22,148 nt of DNA from PHAA01 sp964584415 (GCA_964584415.1 CAZOZX010000026.1:1-22148), one strand, 5' to 3'; positions 1 to 7,324 are shown, numbered from the stretch's first letter. Translations and numbers: made by a program. The notes: generated from the sequence alone by a model not told the origin.

Positions 1-878
1 TAGATCCGGTCGATGGAATTTAAATGGATATTGTCATCTCCGGGCTTGCGTCCCACCGCCAGCAGCAGGTAAATAAAGGCTGCGGCCAGGGCTGCCAATA
101 AGGCACCGATTTGATTTAGACTGCCGGCCGCCAGGGCTCGGTTTTCCTCCCACTGAGCCATGCGTGGACTTAGAAACTCCGGGCTGAATCCCATACTTAC
201 CGCATCCTGGGCCCCAAGGGTATCGACCAGGCGGGTGACCCACTGGTAATTCCTATTTTCTTTAATGACTGACGGGGAAATATTCTGGGTGGTACCGTCG
301 AAAATCATATAGGAAGGTAATGACTGCAGATAGCTGTACCCGGCTGATTGATCGGCAAGGTTGGTAAAGACATAGTCACCCGACCGGGCATAATAGTATA
401 ATCCTTTATTTTCGCCCAGTCTTTGCAGCGTTATCCGGTAATCAGCCAAGTCGGCTTTGATCAGCTGTTCTTTTATCGCATCAATCCGGTCCGCATACTC
501 CTCTTTGAATATACTGTAGTTTTCTATCCTGGTCAGATTGGGATTGTAGCGCCGGGAATCGCTCTGGAATTCATCATACAAATCATTTTCGCGCGCTGTC
601 AGCGTTTCTTCGCTGAGGCTGCCGCCTTGGAGGATATGTTCTTCACTCTGGTACTTTTGGGTAATATCGATCAAGTCCTGCATGTTCTGGGTGCTGTCAT
701 TTATGAAATCCTGGCCGAGATAATAGTTCTTTTCAAAGGCGATATCAAAGTCACCGTCATTCTTATCCATCACATTCATGAATATTGTCAAGGCGCTGCT
801 GAAACACACGACCGCAATTATAAAAGCGATTATCTTGGTTGTCAGCGCGCAGCTAAAGTTTTTCCACCTTGTAGCCAA
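1..878 (-). CDS. Membrane sensor histidine kinase, N-terminal part (runs off left edge)
   Basis: About 292 codons are visible before the window edge. The N-terminus is a short basic stretch, then a membrane helix (about residues 16-34, TKIIAFIIAVVCF), a polar extracytoplasmic region of about 220 residues rich in Asn, Asp, Gln and Tyr, and a second helix (about 254-274, ALLAALAAAFIYLLLAVG). That is the topology of a sensor kinase; HAMP and kinase domains would lie beyond the window, so the kinase call rests on topology plus the adjacent response regulator. The start is inferred as TTG at 878: a stop closes the frame just upstream, GTGGGG/GGTGGT precedes it, and the next ATG lies inside or after the first helix. 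It overlaps the regulator gene by 26 bases, implying translational coupling. The sensor region matches no family I recognise. Confidence 0.75.
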   Translation of the reverse strand, partial: MATRWKNFSCALTTKIIAFIIAVVCFSSALTIFMNVMDKNDGDFDIAFEKNYYLGQDFINDSTQNMQDLIDITQKYQSEEHILQGGSLSEETLTARENDLYDEFQSDSRRYNPNLTRIENYSIFKEEYADRIDAIKEQLIKADLADYRITLQRLGENKGLYYYARSGDYVFTNLADQSAGYSYLQSLPSYMIFDGTTQNISPSVIKENRNYQWVTRLVDTLGAQDAVSMGFSPEFLSPRMAQWEENRALAAGSLNQIGALLAALAAAFIYLLLAVGRKPGDDNIHLNSIDRI

Positions 879-1539
879 TTCCCCACACCACCTTCAAGTA
901 TTTCGGTTCTTTAGGATTTATCTCGATTTTCTCCCGTATTCTTCTTATATGCACGGCTACCGTATTATCCGCTCCGTAGGCATTTTCCTGCCATACCTTT
1001 TCATAGATTTCGTCGATGGAGAAGACCCGGCCGGCATTGGCGGTCAGCAGCCGGAGGATCTTGTACTGCACCGGGGTCAGCTTGACTTCTTCACCATCCA
1101 CCGTAACCAGTTTGCTTTCGTCGTCTATCACCAGCCCCCCGGATTTGCAGATACTGCCGGTGGGCTCCAGGCTGCCCAGGGTGGTGTAGCGCCGCAGCTG
1201 GGACTTGACCCTGGCGATCAACTCCAGGGGATTAAAGGGTTTGGTTATATAATCGTCAGCGCCCATATTCAGCCCGATGATCTTGTCGGTGTCCTCCGCT
1301 TTGGCGGAAAGCATGATGAGCGGAATATTCTTGTCTTCCCGGATTTTAATCGTTGCCTTTAAGCCGTCCATTTGCGGCATCATAATATCCATAATGACCA
1401 GGTGGACCGGCTCGGTGTCCAGTATCTGCAGGGCCTCGAGACCATTAAAGGCCTTGTATACCTTATAGCCTTCATTCTCCAGGTAGATCCTAATGGCCTC
1501 GACTATGTCTTTATCGTCATCGCAAACCAGGATATTCAT
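853..1539 (-). CDS. OmpR/PhoB-family response regulator
   Basis: A 228-aa, two-domain response regulator. The receiver domain (about 1-120) has the acidic cluster D7-D8-D9 (LVCDDDKD), the phospho-acceptor D51 (VIMDIMMP), S78 (MLSAK) and the conserved K100 (YITKPF). The C-terminal winged helix (about 135-228) has the OmpR-type LTPVQYKILRLL start, the recognition-helix segment TVAVHIRRIREKI and the closing VWGIGYKV hairpin. ATG at 1539 is chosen because GGGGAGG sits 6-8 nt upstream and the protein then begins at the canonical first strand; a longer in-frame extension upstream lacks these features. The sensor kinase gene overlaps its 3' end, so the two form an operon and probably signal to each other. 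Target genes cannot be read from the sequence. Confidence 0.95.
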   Translation of the reverse strand: MNILVCDDDKDIVEAIRIYLENEGYKVYKAFNGLEALQILDTEPVHLVIMDIMMPQMDGLKATIKIREDKNIPLIMLSAKAEDTDKIIGLNMGADDYITKPFNPLELIARVKSQLRRYTTLGSLEPTGSICKSGGLVIDDESKLVTVDGEEVKLTPVQYKILRLLTANAGRVFSIDEIYEKVWQENAYGADNTVAVHIRRIREKIEINPKEPKYLKVVWGIGYKVEKL

Positions 1540-1564
1540 GGTGAGCCTCCCCTGTCTATCAAAT

Positions 1565-1580
1565 TGATCAAATTGTACCA
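1565..1580 (-). promoter_or_regulatory. Extended -10 promoter for the two-component operon
   Basis: On the minus strand TGGTACAAT (1580 to 1572) is an extended -10 (TG-N-TACAAT) without a recognisable -35. It would start transcription near 1565, about 25 nt before the ATG. The same nonamer precedes the gene at 3436. Confidence 0.45.
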
Positions 1581-1664
1581 CACCCTTCTGCCTTTTATTT
1601 GAGGGTAATGATAGCAGGTAAAAGTTAAGATAATCAGCGCGCAAATCTTAATAAATTCTAAAAA

Positions 1665-1706
1665 AGGCTGCAGGCAGCAGAACCGTCCCTTTGTCTGCCT
1701 CAGCCT
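1665..1706. repeat. Dispersed palindromic repeat, copy 1 (variant with longer stem)
   Basis: A copy of the 27-bp family described at 2867, here with its CAGAACCGTCCC core on the plus strand. The arms are extended: AGGCTG-C-AGGCAG pairs with CTGCCTCAGCCT, a 12-bp stem with one bulged C. It lies in the divergent gap between the response regulator and aldolase genes. Confidence 0.7.
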
Positions 1707-1796
1707 CCTGTTGCCCGGCGGAGATGATAAGACTAAAATAGTAGTAATAACCTGCCAAATTATACATACTAATAGAAATATCGGGAGGAAATAAGT

Positions 1797-2723
1797 ATGC
1801 CACTAGTAACAACAGCAGATATGTTCAAGAAGGTCTACGGAAAATGCGCGGTGGGAGCGTTCAACGTCAATAATATGGAGATAATCCAGGGGATAGTCGA
1901 GGCCGCCCAGCAAGAAAAAGCTCCACTGATCCTGCAGGTGTCGGCCGGCGCTCGTAAGTATGCCCGCCATGTTTATCTGATGAAGCTGGTCGAAGCCGCT
2001 CTGGAGGAAACCGGCTTGCCCATTTGCCTGCACCTGGATCACGGTGAAGATTTCGAAATTTGCAAACAATGTGTGGACGGGGGCTTTACCTCGGTAATGA
2101 TCGACGGCTCCAAGCACTCGTTTGAAGAGAATATTGCCCTGACCAAAAAGGTAGTCGAGTATGCCCATGACCGGGGCGCAGTGGTGGAAGCGGAATTAGG
2201 ACGGCTGACCGGGGTGGAAGATGCGGTCAAAGTCAGCGCCGCCGAGAGCAGTTATACGGATCCCGAGCAAGCCGCTGAATTTGTCTATAAAACCGGCTGC
2301 GATTCCCTGGCGGTGGCGATTGGCACCAGCCATGGAGCCTATAAATTTAAAGGTGAAGCTAAGTTGGATTTTGAACGGCTGGAGAAGATCACTGCCTTGC
2401 TGCCCGGATATCCGCTGGTCCTGCATGGCGCTTCCACGGTTCTGCCGGAATTTGTGGCCAAATGCAACCAGTATGGGGGAGACATCAAGGATGCCATGGG
2501 TGTTCCGGAAGAGATGCTGCGCCGGGCCGGGACCATGGGGGTATGCAAAATAAATATCGATACCGACCTGCGCCTGGCCATGACTGCTTCGGTGCGTGAA
2601 TACCTGGCCTTGAATCCCTCTGACTTCGACCCGCGCGGTTTCCTGCGGCCGGCCCGGGAGGCCATTAGAAACATGGTCCAGCATAAAATACGGGACGTTC
2701 TAAACTGCAGCAACATGATTTAG
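1797..2723 (+). CDS. fba: Class II fructose-1,6-bisphosphate aldolase
   Basis: A 308-aa zinc-dependent class II aldolase, which reversibly splits fructose 1,6-bisphosphate into dihydroxyacetone phosphate and glyceraldehyde 3-phosphate in glycolysis and gluconeogenesis. Family hallmarks are present: AFNVNN at 21-26; LHLDHG at 79-83 with catalytic D81 and zinc ligand H82; the EAELG segment around E134; GTSHGAYKF with zinc ligand H179; LHGAS with zinc ligand H210; and NIDTD (253-257) for phosphate and substrate binding. The length is normal for the family. ATG at 1797 follows GGGAGG (1783-1788) by 8 nt. A possible promoter is TTGCCC (1711-1716), 17 bp, TAAAAT (1734-1739), close to consensus only at -10. 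Related class II aldolases act on tagatose or other sugar phosphates; the fructose assignment is the most likely one, but substrate is not proven by sequence. The gene stands alone. Confidence 0.93.
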   Translation: MPLVTTADMFKKVYGKCAVGAFNVNNMEIIQGIVEAAQQEKAPLILQVSAGARKYARHVYLMKLVEAALEETGLPICLHLDHGEDFEICKQCVDGGFTSVMIDGSKHSFEENIALTKKVVEYAHDRGAVVEAELGRLTGVEDAVKVSAAESSYTDPEQAAEFVYKTGCDSLAVAIGTSHGAYKFKGEAKLDFERLEKITALLPGYPLVLHGASTVLPEFVAKCNQYGGDIKDAMGVPEEMLRRAGTMGVCKINIDTDLRLAMTASVREYLALNPSDFDPRGFLRPAREAIRNMVQHKIRDVLNCSNMI

Positions 2724-2738
2724 GCTCAGGCTAGTCCC

Positions 2739-2866
2739 AGAACCGAATAGCATCGTTACTTCACAAGGCCCGCTCGATCGACGTACTAATATGTACGCCT
2801 CAATCGCGGGCCTCATTCGTGCCTAGTTCTTCGGCCCTGATACGTCGCCTGCCCAGTTTAAGCTTA
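2739..2866. repeat. Hairpin repeat unit A of the 2.7-3.2 kb repeat island
   Basis: The unit opens with GAATAGCATCGTTA, then a hairpin with outer arms GGCCCGC (2767-2773) and GCGGGCC (2806-2812) and inner arms GACGTAC / GTACGCC around TAATAT, then a tail containing CGTCGCCTGCCCAG followed by TTTAAGCTTA. Units B and C repeat this plan with changed bases. Confidence 0.7.
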
Positions 2867-2893
2867 CAGGCAAGGGGACGGTTCTGTTGCCTG
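2867..2893 (+). repeat. Dispersed 27-bp palindromic repeat, copy 2
   Basis: It starts CAGGCAA, has the core GGGGACGGTTCTG, and ends TTGCCTG. The 7-bp ends are inverted repeats around an asymmetric 13-nt centre. Further copies lie at 1665, 3359, 11048, 14370, 16005, 17084 and 20433, with fragments or variants at 4111, 9201 and 19818. Confidence 0.85.
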
Positions 2894-2900
2894 TTTTGCT

Positions 2901-2926
2901 AAGCCGGTTTAACTACCGGCTTTTTG
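2901..2926 (+). terminator. Intrinsic terminator
   Basis: AAGCCGGT pairs with ACCGGCTT (8 bp, loop TTAACT), followed by TTTGTTT. It lies about 180 nt after the aldolase stop, beyond one hairpin repeat, and is the first clear terminator for that gene. Confidence 0.65.
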
Positions 2927-2933
2927 TTTGCCT

Positions 2934-3102
2934 TGCTCTCCGCTCCCGATCCGTCGCCTGCCCAGATTAAGCTTAGAACCGAACATCGTCGTTAGCCCGA
3001 AAAACCGTTCAGTCAACGTACTACTGGTACGTTGACTGAACGATCTTCACTCCTGCCTCGATCTTGAGCTCTGAACCTTCGCCTACCGAAGTTAGGTTTA
3101 AT
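2934..3102. repeat. Hairpin repeat unit B (perfect 16-bp palindrome)
   Basis: A leading CGTCGCCTGCCCAG tail like that of unit A is followed by GAACATCGTCGTTAG and a perfect 16-bp inverted repeat, CGTTCAGTCAACGTAC (3006-3021), against its complement (3027-3042) around loop TACTG. The stem differs from unit A in most outer positions but remains paired; the ACGTAC/GTACG apex is common to all three units. Confidence 0.75.
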
Positions 3103-3175
3103 AGAATAGCATCGTTATTTAATAAGGCCTGCTCGATCGACGTACAGATATGTACGCCTCAGCGGGTCTTCCTGT
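3100..3175. repeat. Hairpin repeat unit C
   Basis: GAATAGCATCGTTA, then a hairpin AAGGCCTGCT against AGCGGGTCTT, with the same GCTCGATCGACGTAC and TATGTACGCCTCA as in unit A. Left side nearly identical to A; the outer stem retains 8 of 10 pairs. Confidence 0.65.
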
Positions 3176-3260
3176 GCAAGCTGGGGGGTGGCCTCAGTAT
3201 CAAGGGGCGAGACCATTGATAAGGCACTTGATTTGTAATACTAAGCAACCGGTTTTGAAT

Positions 3261-3322
3261 AACTTGGGGACAAGGACCAAGTTATTTGTCATCCAGAGGA
3301 GCCGAAGGCGACGAAGGATCTC
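3261..3322. repeat. Small hairpin and GTCATCC...GAAGGATCTC repeat remnant
   Basis: AACTTGG (3261-3267) pairs perfectly with CCAAGTT (3277-3283) around GGACAAGGA. It is followed by GTCATCC...CGACGAAGGATCTC (3288-3322), which resembles a dispersed intergenic sequence of the form GTCATCCTGAGCGAAGCGAA seen in many bacterial genomes (from memory, not searched). No gene is visible in 2724-3435. Confidence 0.4.
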
Positions 3323-3358
3323 ATCAACAGGCCTTTATACATTAGCCAGACGCTTCAC

Positions 3359-3385
3359 CAGGCAACAGAACCGTCCCTCTGCCTG
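3359..3385 (-). repeat. Dispersed 27-bp palindromic repeat, copy 3
   Basis: CAGGCAACAGAACCGTCCC on the plus strand, ending CTGCCTG: the reverse orientation of the copy at 2867. It lies just upstream of the promoter for the GPP34-like gene. Confidence 0.85.
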
Positions 3386-3394
3386 AACAAACCG

Positions 3395-3403
3395 TGGTAC
3401 AAT
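3395..3403 (+). promoter_or_regulatory. Extended -10 promoter for the GPP34-like gene
   Basis: TGGTACAAT fits TG-N-TACAAT, with no good -35 at 16-18 bp. Transcription would start near 3410, 26 nt before the ATG, matching the spacing at the 1565-1580 promoter. Confidence 0.45.
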
Positions 3404-3435
3404 TGGGGTAATGATAAATTTACGGGGGTAGGTTT

Positions 3436-4107
3436 ATGTTGACTTTACCTGAACAATTACTGCTGCTGGCGCTGCATGATCAGAAGGGCACCATTCTCTC
3501 CAGTGCTTCAATATCGATAGAGTATGGACTGGCCGGGGCGGTGCTAACCGAGCTGGCCCTGCGCGAAAAGGTGGAGATTCGTGACAAGAAGCTGGTATTG
3601 GTGGACGCCTCCTCCACCGGGGATGATGTTTTAGACCAGGCCATCAGTCATATAAAGAATTCGGCCAAACAACGAAAAGCCGATCATTGGCTCAACAAAC
3701 TGTCCGGCAAGAAGATAAACATAAAGGCGTCGATGCTGGAAGGCCTGGTCAAAAAGGGAATACTGAAGCTCGAGGAACACAAGATCCTCTGGATATTTGA
3801 TTCCCCGCATTATCCTACTAAGGATGCCAGTGAGGAAAAAGCGATAAAAGAACAGCTGCGGCGGCTGGTTTTGTACCGGGATGCACTTGAAACCAGGACG
3901 GCGGTATTGATGGGGCTGGTGAATGCCTGCGGTCTCACTGCTGAGATATTTACCAAGGACGAGAGAAAAGCAGCCCGGAAGAGAATAAAGGAAATCATGG
4001 AGAATGAGCAGATAGCCAGGGCGGTAGCGGACACGGTAGCCGGGGTACAAGCGGCGGTCGCGGCGGTATTGATTGCGGGGGTGGCCGCGGGATCCTCCAG
4101 CCAATAG
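3436..4107 (+). CDS. GPP34 (GOLPH3/VPS74-like) domain protein
   Basis: A 223-aa protein resembling the GPP34 family, the mostly helical fold of eukaryotic Golgi phosphoprotein 3. The N-terminal LPEQLLLLALHDQKGTI is the typical GPP34 opening. Next come a Gly/Ala/Leu-rich helix (YGLAGAVLTELALREKV) ending in a short strand pair, a charged middle with LVKKGILKLEEHKILWIF, and a helical arginine-rich part (QLRRLVLYRD). In eukaryotes the domain binds phosphatidylinositol 4-phosphate and glycosyltransferase tails; no bacterial function is established, and membrane association is inference. The tail (about 195-223) is Ala/Val-rich and could touch a membrane. ATG at 3436 follows GGGGGTAGG with normal spacing. 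The stop is followed after 3 nt by a fragment of the dispersed repeat. The gene converges on the M23-fold gene, 26 nt away. Confidence 0.82.
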   Translation: MLTLPEQLLLLALHDQKGTILSSASISIEYGLAGAVLTELALREKVEIRDKKLVLVDASSTGDDVLDQAISHIKNSAKQRKADHWLNKLSGKKINIKASMLEGLVKKGILKLEEHKILWIFDSPHYPTKDASEEKAIKEQLRRLVLYRDALETRTAVLMGLVNACGLTAEIFTKDERKAARKRIKEIMENEQIARAVADTVAGVQAAVAAVLIAGVAAGSSSQ

Positions 4108-4110
4108 TGT

Positions 4111-4124
4111 CAGGGGGACGGTCT
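4111..4124 (+). repeat. Fragment of the 27-bp dispersed repeat
   Basis: CAGGGGGACGGTCT matches the left half of the repeat without the TGCCTG end. It starts 3 nt after the stop of the GPP34-like gene, in the same gene-relative orientation as the complete copies at 14370, 17084 and 20433. Confidence 0.5.
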
Positions 4125-4133
4125 CCAGCGGAT

Positions 4134-4967
4134 TTATTTGACCGGCAGATATATTGCCCCGGTAGGATCGACCAGATCCGACCGCCGTTCATAATCTCTA
4201 ACCGTCACATACCTATAATTGCTGGTATTGCTCTGCGATAATGACCCCGAGGCGGTGCCCGCATACATTTCCAAATGCAGCATCGAAGTGCCGCCATAAT
4301 TGCTGATGATCTTGCCTATAACGTCCCCCCTATGGACCATTGCATTAACGGATACAGCGGGGGCAATCTCACAGTATCGGGCGATAGTGCCATCGGTATT
4401 GCGTACTTCCACTGCACTGGTATTTTCAAAAAATGTGCTGGTGCGTATTACTTTGCCGTCAGTCATTGCATATACAAGCGTGCCGCTGGGGGCTATGAAA
4501 TCGATAGCGGCATGGGCCCGGCCATTAGCTCTGGATGCTCCAAAATACCTAGCTCCGCCGGTGGGGTCCGCGATTTGCCTTCCCTTAACTGGCTGCAGCC
4601 ACGTTTTTCGGCTCTGCCAGAAATTAGAGCCGTTAGTTCCGGTATTTTTTGAAGCAGTAATGGCAGTCGCTGTACCTCTCGATACGCTGCGTTCTTCTCT
4701 GACATCCTTGACTTCATTGCCCGGCGGTGTACCAACCACGACGGCTGGATTTTCCTCGGGCGCCTGTTTGTCCACAGTTGGCTGAATAATTTCATTATAA
4801 TTTTGGTCTGGATTTAAAGGTTCCGGCGGTAAATCATTGACCTCAGCGACATGGCTGCTTGTTCCGGGCAGCGAATGAAACTGTACTGCCATCACACCCG
4901 AAATCAGTATAGCCAACGCAAATACGGCTATAAAGAAAAAATTCCTGGATGAATGTATTCTGTTCAT
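4134..4967 (-). CDS. Membrane-anchored M23-fold (LytM-like) protein with incomplete active site
   Basis: A 277-aa protein with an N-terminal membrane anchor (residues 10-28, FFFIAVFALAILISGVMAV) and no clear cleavage site, a Pro/Glu/Asn-rich linker to about 115, then an M23/LytM-type domain (about 135-240). M23 enzymes cut peptidoglycan cross-bridges using zinc bound by HxxxD and an HxH pair. Here HAAID gives H152 and D156, and MLHLEMY gives H231, but the first His of HxH is Met at 229; that His is normally the general base. RYCEIA (197-202) sits where active enzymes often have YxHL. The domain may therefore be a degenerate binder or regulator outside the membrane, although a subgroup of M23 proteins with this LHxEMY form may exist. 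ATG at 4967 has a modest AGGA 10 nt upstream. A C-terminal extension (241-277) is unassigned. Confidence 0.82.
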   Translation of the reverse strand: MNRIHSSRNFFFIAVFALAILISGVMAVQFHSLPGTSSHVAEVNDLPPEPLNPDQNYNEIIQPTVDKQAPEENPAVVVGTPPGNEVKDVREERSVSRGTATAITASKNTGTNGSNFWQSRKTWLQPVKGRQIADPTGGARYFGASRANGRAHAAIDFIAPSGTLVYAMTDGKVIRTSTFFENTSAVEVRNTDGTIARYCEIAPAVSVNAMVHRGDVIGKIISNYGGTSMLHLEMYAGTASGSLSQSNTSNYRYVTVRDYERRSDLVDPTGAIYLPVK

Positions 4968-5245
4968 CGTATTTTTTTCCTAACATAATTAGTAATTCGC
5001 ATTGGCCAATTAACAAATCGACCTGCATATAGTAAATTTTCGACAATATCTATCGGTTACCTTTATTTGCGTGATATGTAATTAAAAGCAAGAGAGGCAA
5101 TATATAGCATACCAAAGACGGAGTCATTAATGCCGGCAATTAGGTTCGCCGAAACCAGGGCTATTTACTCATAGTTATATTATCGCCTCTAGCCTCTAGT
5201 GGGTCTGCTTTTCAGAATATGTATATAATAGTAGGGAGGATTAAA

Positions 5246-6031
5246 ATGGACTGCCGCTCTGGCTGGCCGTCATCGATTAAGGGGGACCTGATGGATAATC
5301 AACAATGGCTATTTAATAAGATAACTGACTACTGGGATAACCAGACCCGCAACAGTATATTTGAATTTTCGCAGCTGATCGGCTTTTACCCCCAGGATAA
5401 GAAGGAGAAGGCGTTGCAGGAGATTCGGCGGGCCATGTTCGAGCATGCCCAGATCCTGAATGACGAGCAACTGACTTATGCCGCCTTTATTATCGCCGAT
5501 GACATCTACAAGTCGGCTAATGAGATCAGCCTGTTCAACCTGTATATCTCGGAATACCTGGAGGCCAGCGCCGGTACTTTCTTCGAAATCGTTAAGGAGA
5601 GGGGCTATTGCCTGCGCTACCTGGCCAATAATCTCTATGCCGGCAGCGCCTCGGCGGGCATGATCAGGCCCCTGCAGTTTTTCCGCTACTTCTTCCTGCC
5701 AGCCGGGATCAGGTGCGTATGCCCCCATGAGATCGCCCTGGAGCTGATGAAGCGGGACGGCCTCAGCGTGGAGGACTATGACGCCAGTATCGACAAGTAC
5801 CTGCAGGAGGCCAAGCTGGTCGGGGATATGGTAATCGATAAGTGCCAAGAGAACGGCGATCATTATTTTGACCTGCAGATAAACGGGGACCAAAGCAATT
5901 TTGCCAGCTCCCTGGCCCGGGTCAAGGACAAAGGGGTTATCACCGTATTCCGGAGCGAGCCGCCCCTGCCCGGCACCAACTGTGATGTGGTATTTCCGGA
6001 GGAGATCTATAATAAAGCGGACGCCAACTAG
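5246..6031 (+). CDS. Protein of unknown function (261 aa)
   Basis: I do not recognise a family. ATG at 5246 is preferred because AGGGAGG ends 6-7 nt upstream; an in-frame start 27 bases earlier has no ribosome binding site. The protein is soluble-looking with no membrane segment. It is largely helical by composition, with aromatic-rich segments (GYCLRYLANNLYAG, RPLQFFRYFFLPAGIR), a CVCPHE dipeptide-Cys motif in the middle and an acidic C-terminal third containing YDASIDKYLQEAK. It has no visible catalytic signature. Codon and base use match the neighbours. Upstream it is divergent from the M23-fold gene across 278 bases with no clear promoter; downstream lies a 379-base gap and the Gly-rich protein. 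Expression control is unknown. Confidence 0.8.
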   Translation: MDCRSGWPSSIKGDLMDNQQWLFNKITDYWDNQTRNSIFEFSQLIGFYPQDKKEKALQEIRRAMFEHAQILNDEQLTYAAFIIADDIYKSANEISLFNLYISEYLEASAGTFFEIVKERGYCLRYLANNLYAGSASAGMIRPLQFFRYFFLPAGIRCVCPHEIALELMKRDGLSVEDYDASIDKYLQEAKLVGDMVIDKCQENGDHYFDLQINGDQSNFASSLARVKDKGVITVFRSEPPLPGTNCDVVFPEEIYNKADAN

Positions 6032-6410
6032 ACCAGCCGAAAAGGGATTATTGCGGCGTTAATTCGGCAGAGTTATTCAATTGACTTACTTGTTACGGAG
6101 ACATTCCCCCTGAGGTGTGTGTCCCCATACCTTTCCCCGCCTCATCTCGGCTCTTCCGATTGCCTTGCTCTAACCCTTTTAGGATTGATCTAACCTACAT
6201 TTGCGACCTATCCAGGGGATTTGCTGAATGATTTGGCAGATCCCTTTATTCATATCATCTCGCACCACAATTCCCTTATTGACATATTATATATTGCGTC
6301 AAATGGGGATGAAATTGTTTCCTGTCCTGTATCGATATAGCATGACAGGCCTTAACGCCCACAGTTCCCATTCTGATGTAGTAAAGCATTATGAAAGGAG
6401 TTTGGTATCA
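6032..6410. other. Gene-free interval with a degenerate hairpin-repeat remnant
   Basis: No convincing gene. Positions about 6040-6200 vaguely echo the 2.7-3.2 kb units (GCGTTAATTCGGC near the start, TTGCCTTGCTCTAACCC later), but I could not draw a long stem. An in-frame extension of the next gene to 6228 is not supported by any ribosome binding site. Confidence 0.35.
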
Positions 6411-7163
6411 ATGCCTCCCAAATTTAAGTCCAAATGTGTGGGCCAGCCGATGTATAAAAAGCGGGTCTCCAAGCCACGCTCGGACACCATGTATTTTTCC
6501 AGTGATGACAAATGCCATCCCAAACCTAAACCCAAACCCCGGCATGAAGATGAATGCGAAAACACCGTAAACATTTGTACCAATATTTGTGTCAACCAGA
6601 GCAATAAGGTAGAAGCCAACGGAGGTAACGGAGGTTCTGGCGGTTCATCCACAGCCGGCTCGGCGGCCTCGATAGCCACCAGTGGGGGGGAAGCCAGTAA
6701 TACCCAGAAAATCACCACGGAGACGGATGCAGCCCGTCCCCCGAAAGAACCAGGCCCGAACGGCTTCAAACCAGCGGCCAGCGATGAAACAGATTCAGTA
6801 GAAGGTGAAGAGGTTAGTACTCTCGAGGACGTAGGCAATGTTACTACCTCATCGGCATCAACAGGAGGCGACGGTGGTGAAGGCGGGAGAGGCGGCGAAG
6901 TAAGTGCCACCCAAAGCAACAGCTCGGAAATAAACATTGATAATACCAACGTAATCATTTTGTCCTGTAACGGGGATTATCCCCCGACGGCATTGAATAT
7001 TGGCGGAGGCAGCCGCCAGTTGGATATCAGGGTGAATGAACAGGGCGAGACTTTTATCAATGGACAGAAGATGGAGGAGCGTAATATGCCCGATGGAACC
7101 CGGGTATATGTTTTCCATGAGTCCAAACAAGTTAAAGAGGGCGATTCCGGAGAAGTACAATAA
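6411..7163 (+). CDS. Gly-rich low-complexity protein of unknown function
   Basis: A 250-aa protein if ATG at 6411 is used; GAAAGGAG ends 10 nt upstream, whereas the longer frame from 6228 has no such site. Order of parts: a basic N-terminus with Cys9; KPKPKPK (38-44); a Cys-bearing stretch (CENTVNICTNICVNQ, Cys 49, 56 and 60); a Gly run (71-79, GGNGGSGGS); a Ser/Thr/Ala stretch; an acidic middle (125-140); a second Gly run (152-162, GGDGGEGGRGG); a Ser/Asn stretch with NIDNTNVIILSC; and a charged C-terminus. The Gly-run followed by Ser/Thr/Asn/Gln pattern occurs twice. There is no signal peptide or membrane helix. Composition is reminiscent of surface or spore-coat proteins of spore formers, but that is inference only. 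A run of eight G (6683-6690) is a possible slippage site. A strong terminator follows. Confidence 0.75.
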   Translation: MPPKFKSKCVGQPMYKKRVSKPRSDTMYFSSDDKCHPKPKPKPRHEDECENTVNICTNICVNQSNKVEANGGNGGSGGSSTAGSAASIATSGGEASNTQKITTETDAARPPKEPGPNGFKPAASDETDSVEGEEVSTLEDVGNVTTSSASTGGDGGEGGRGGEVSATQSNSSEINIDNTNVIILSCNGDYPPTALNIGGGSRQLDIRVNEQGETFINGQKMEERNMPDGTRVYVFHESKQVKEGDSGEVQ

Positions 7164-7190
7164 AAATTTATGAAAGCTAATGTTTTTCTG

Positions 7191-7226
7191 ATCACTCGGG
7201 AGTTGATCCCGGGTGATTCTCTTTTT
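7191..7226 (+). terminator. Intrinsic terminator
   Basis: ATCACTCGGG pairs with CCCGGGTGAT (10 bp with one G-T pair) around AGTTGAT, followed by TCTCTTTTT. It ends the Gly-rich protein transcript. Confidence 0.85.
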
Positions 7227-7324
7227 CACCTCTGGCGGCTTGACATCCATTTCTATTGAGAATTTTGTTCGAGAATTTTCGGACCCGGGCGGGGAATAAT
7301 AATGCCGAATGAGGAGGTGGACCC

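Noticed and set aside
853..878. Frameshift between response regulator and kinase
   Set aside because: The 26-base overlap with a TTG start is the normal coupled arrangement for two-component pairs.
3150..3386. 78-codon reading frame
   Set aside because: It runs through repeat units and the 27-bp element, has no ribosome binding site and no protein-like pattern.
5224..5229. TATAAT as promoter for the gene at 5246
   Set aside because: Transcription would start inside the ribosome binding site and there is no -35.
6040..6200. Further copies of the 2.7-3.2 kb hairpin unit here and at 11720-11850
   Set aside because: Only scattered short resemblances (GCGTT.ATTC, TTCGATC, CTTGCT) without a paired central stem; not strong enough to annotate as copies.
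6228..6410. In-frame N-terminal extension of the Gly-rich protein
   Set aside because: No ribosome binding site, unlike ATG 6411, and different composition.
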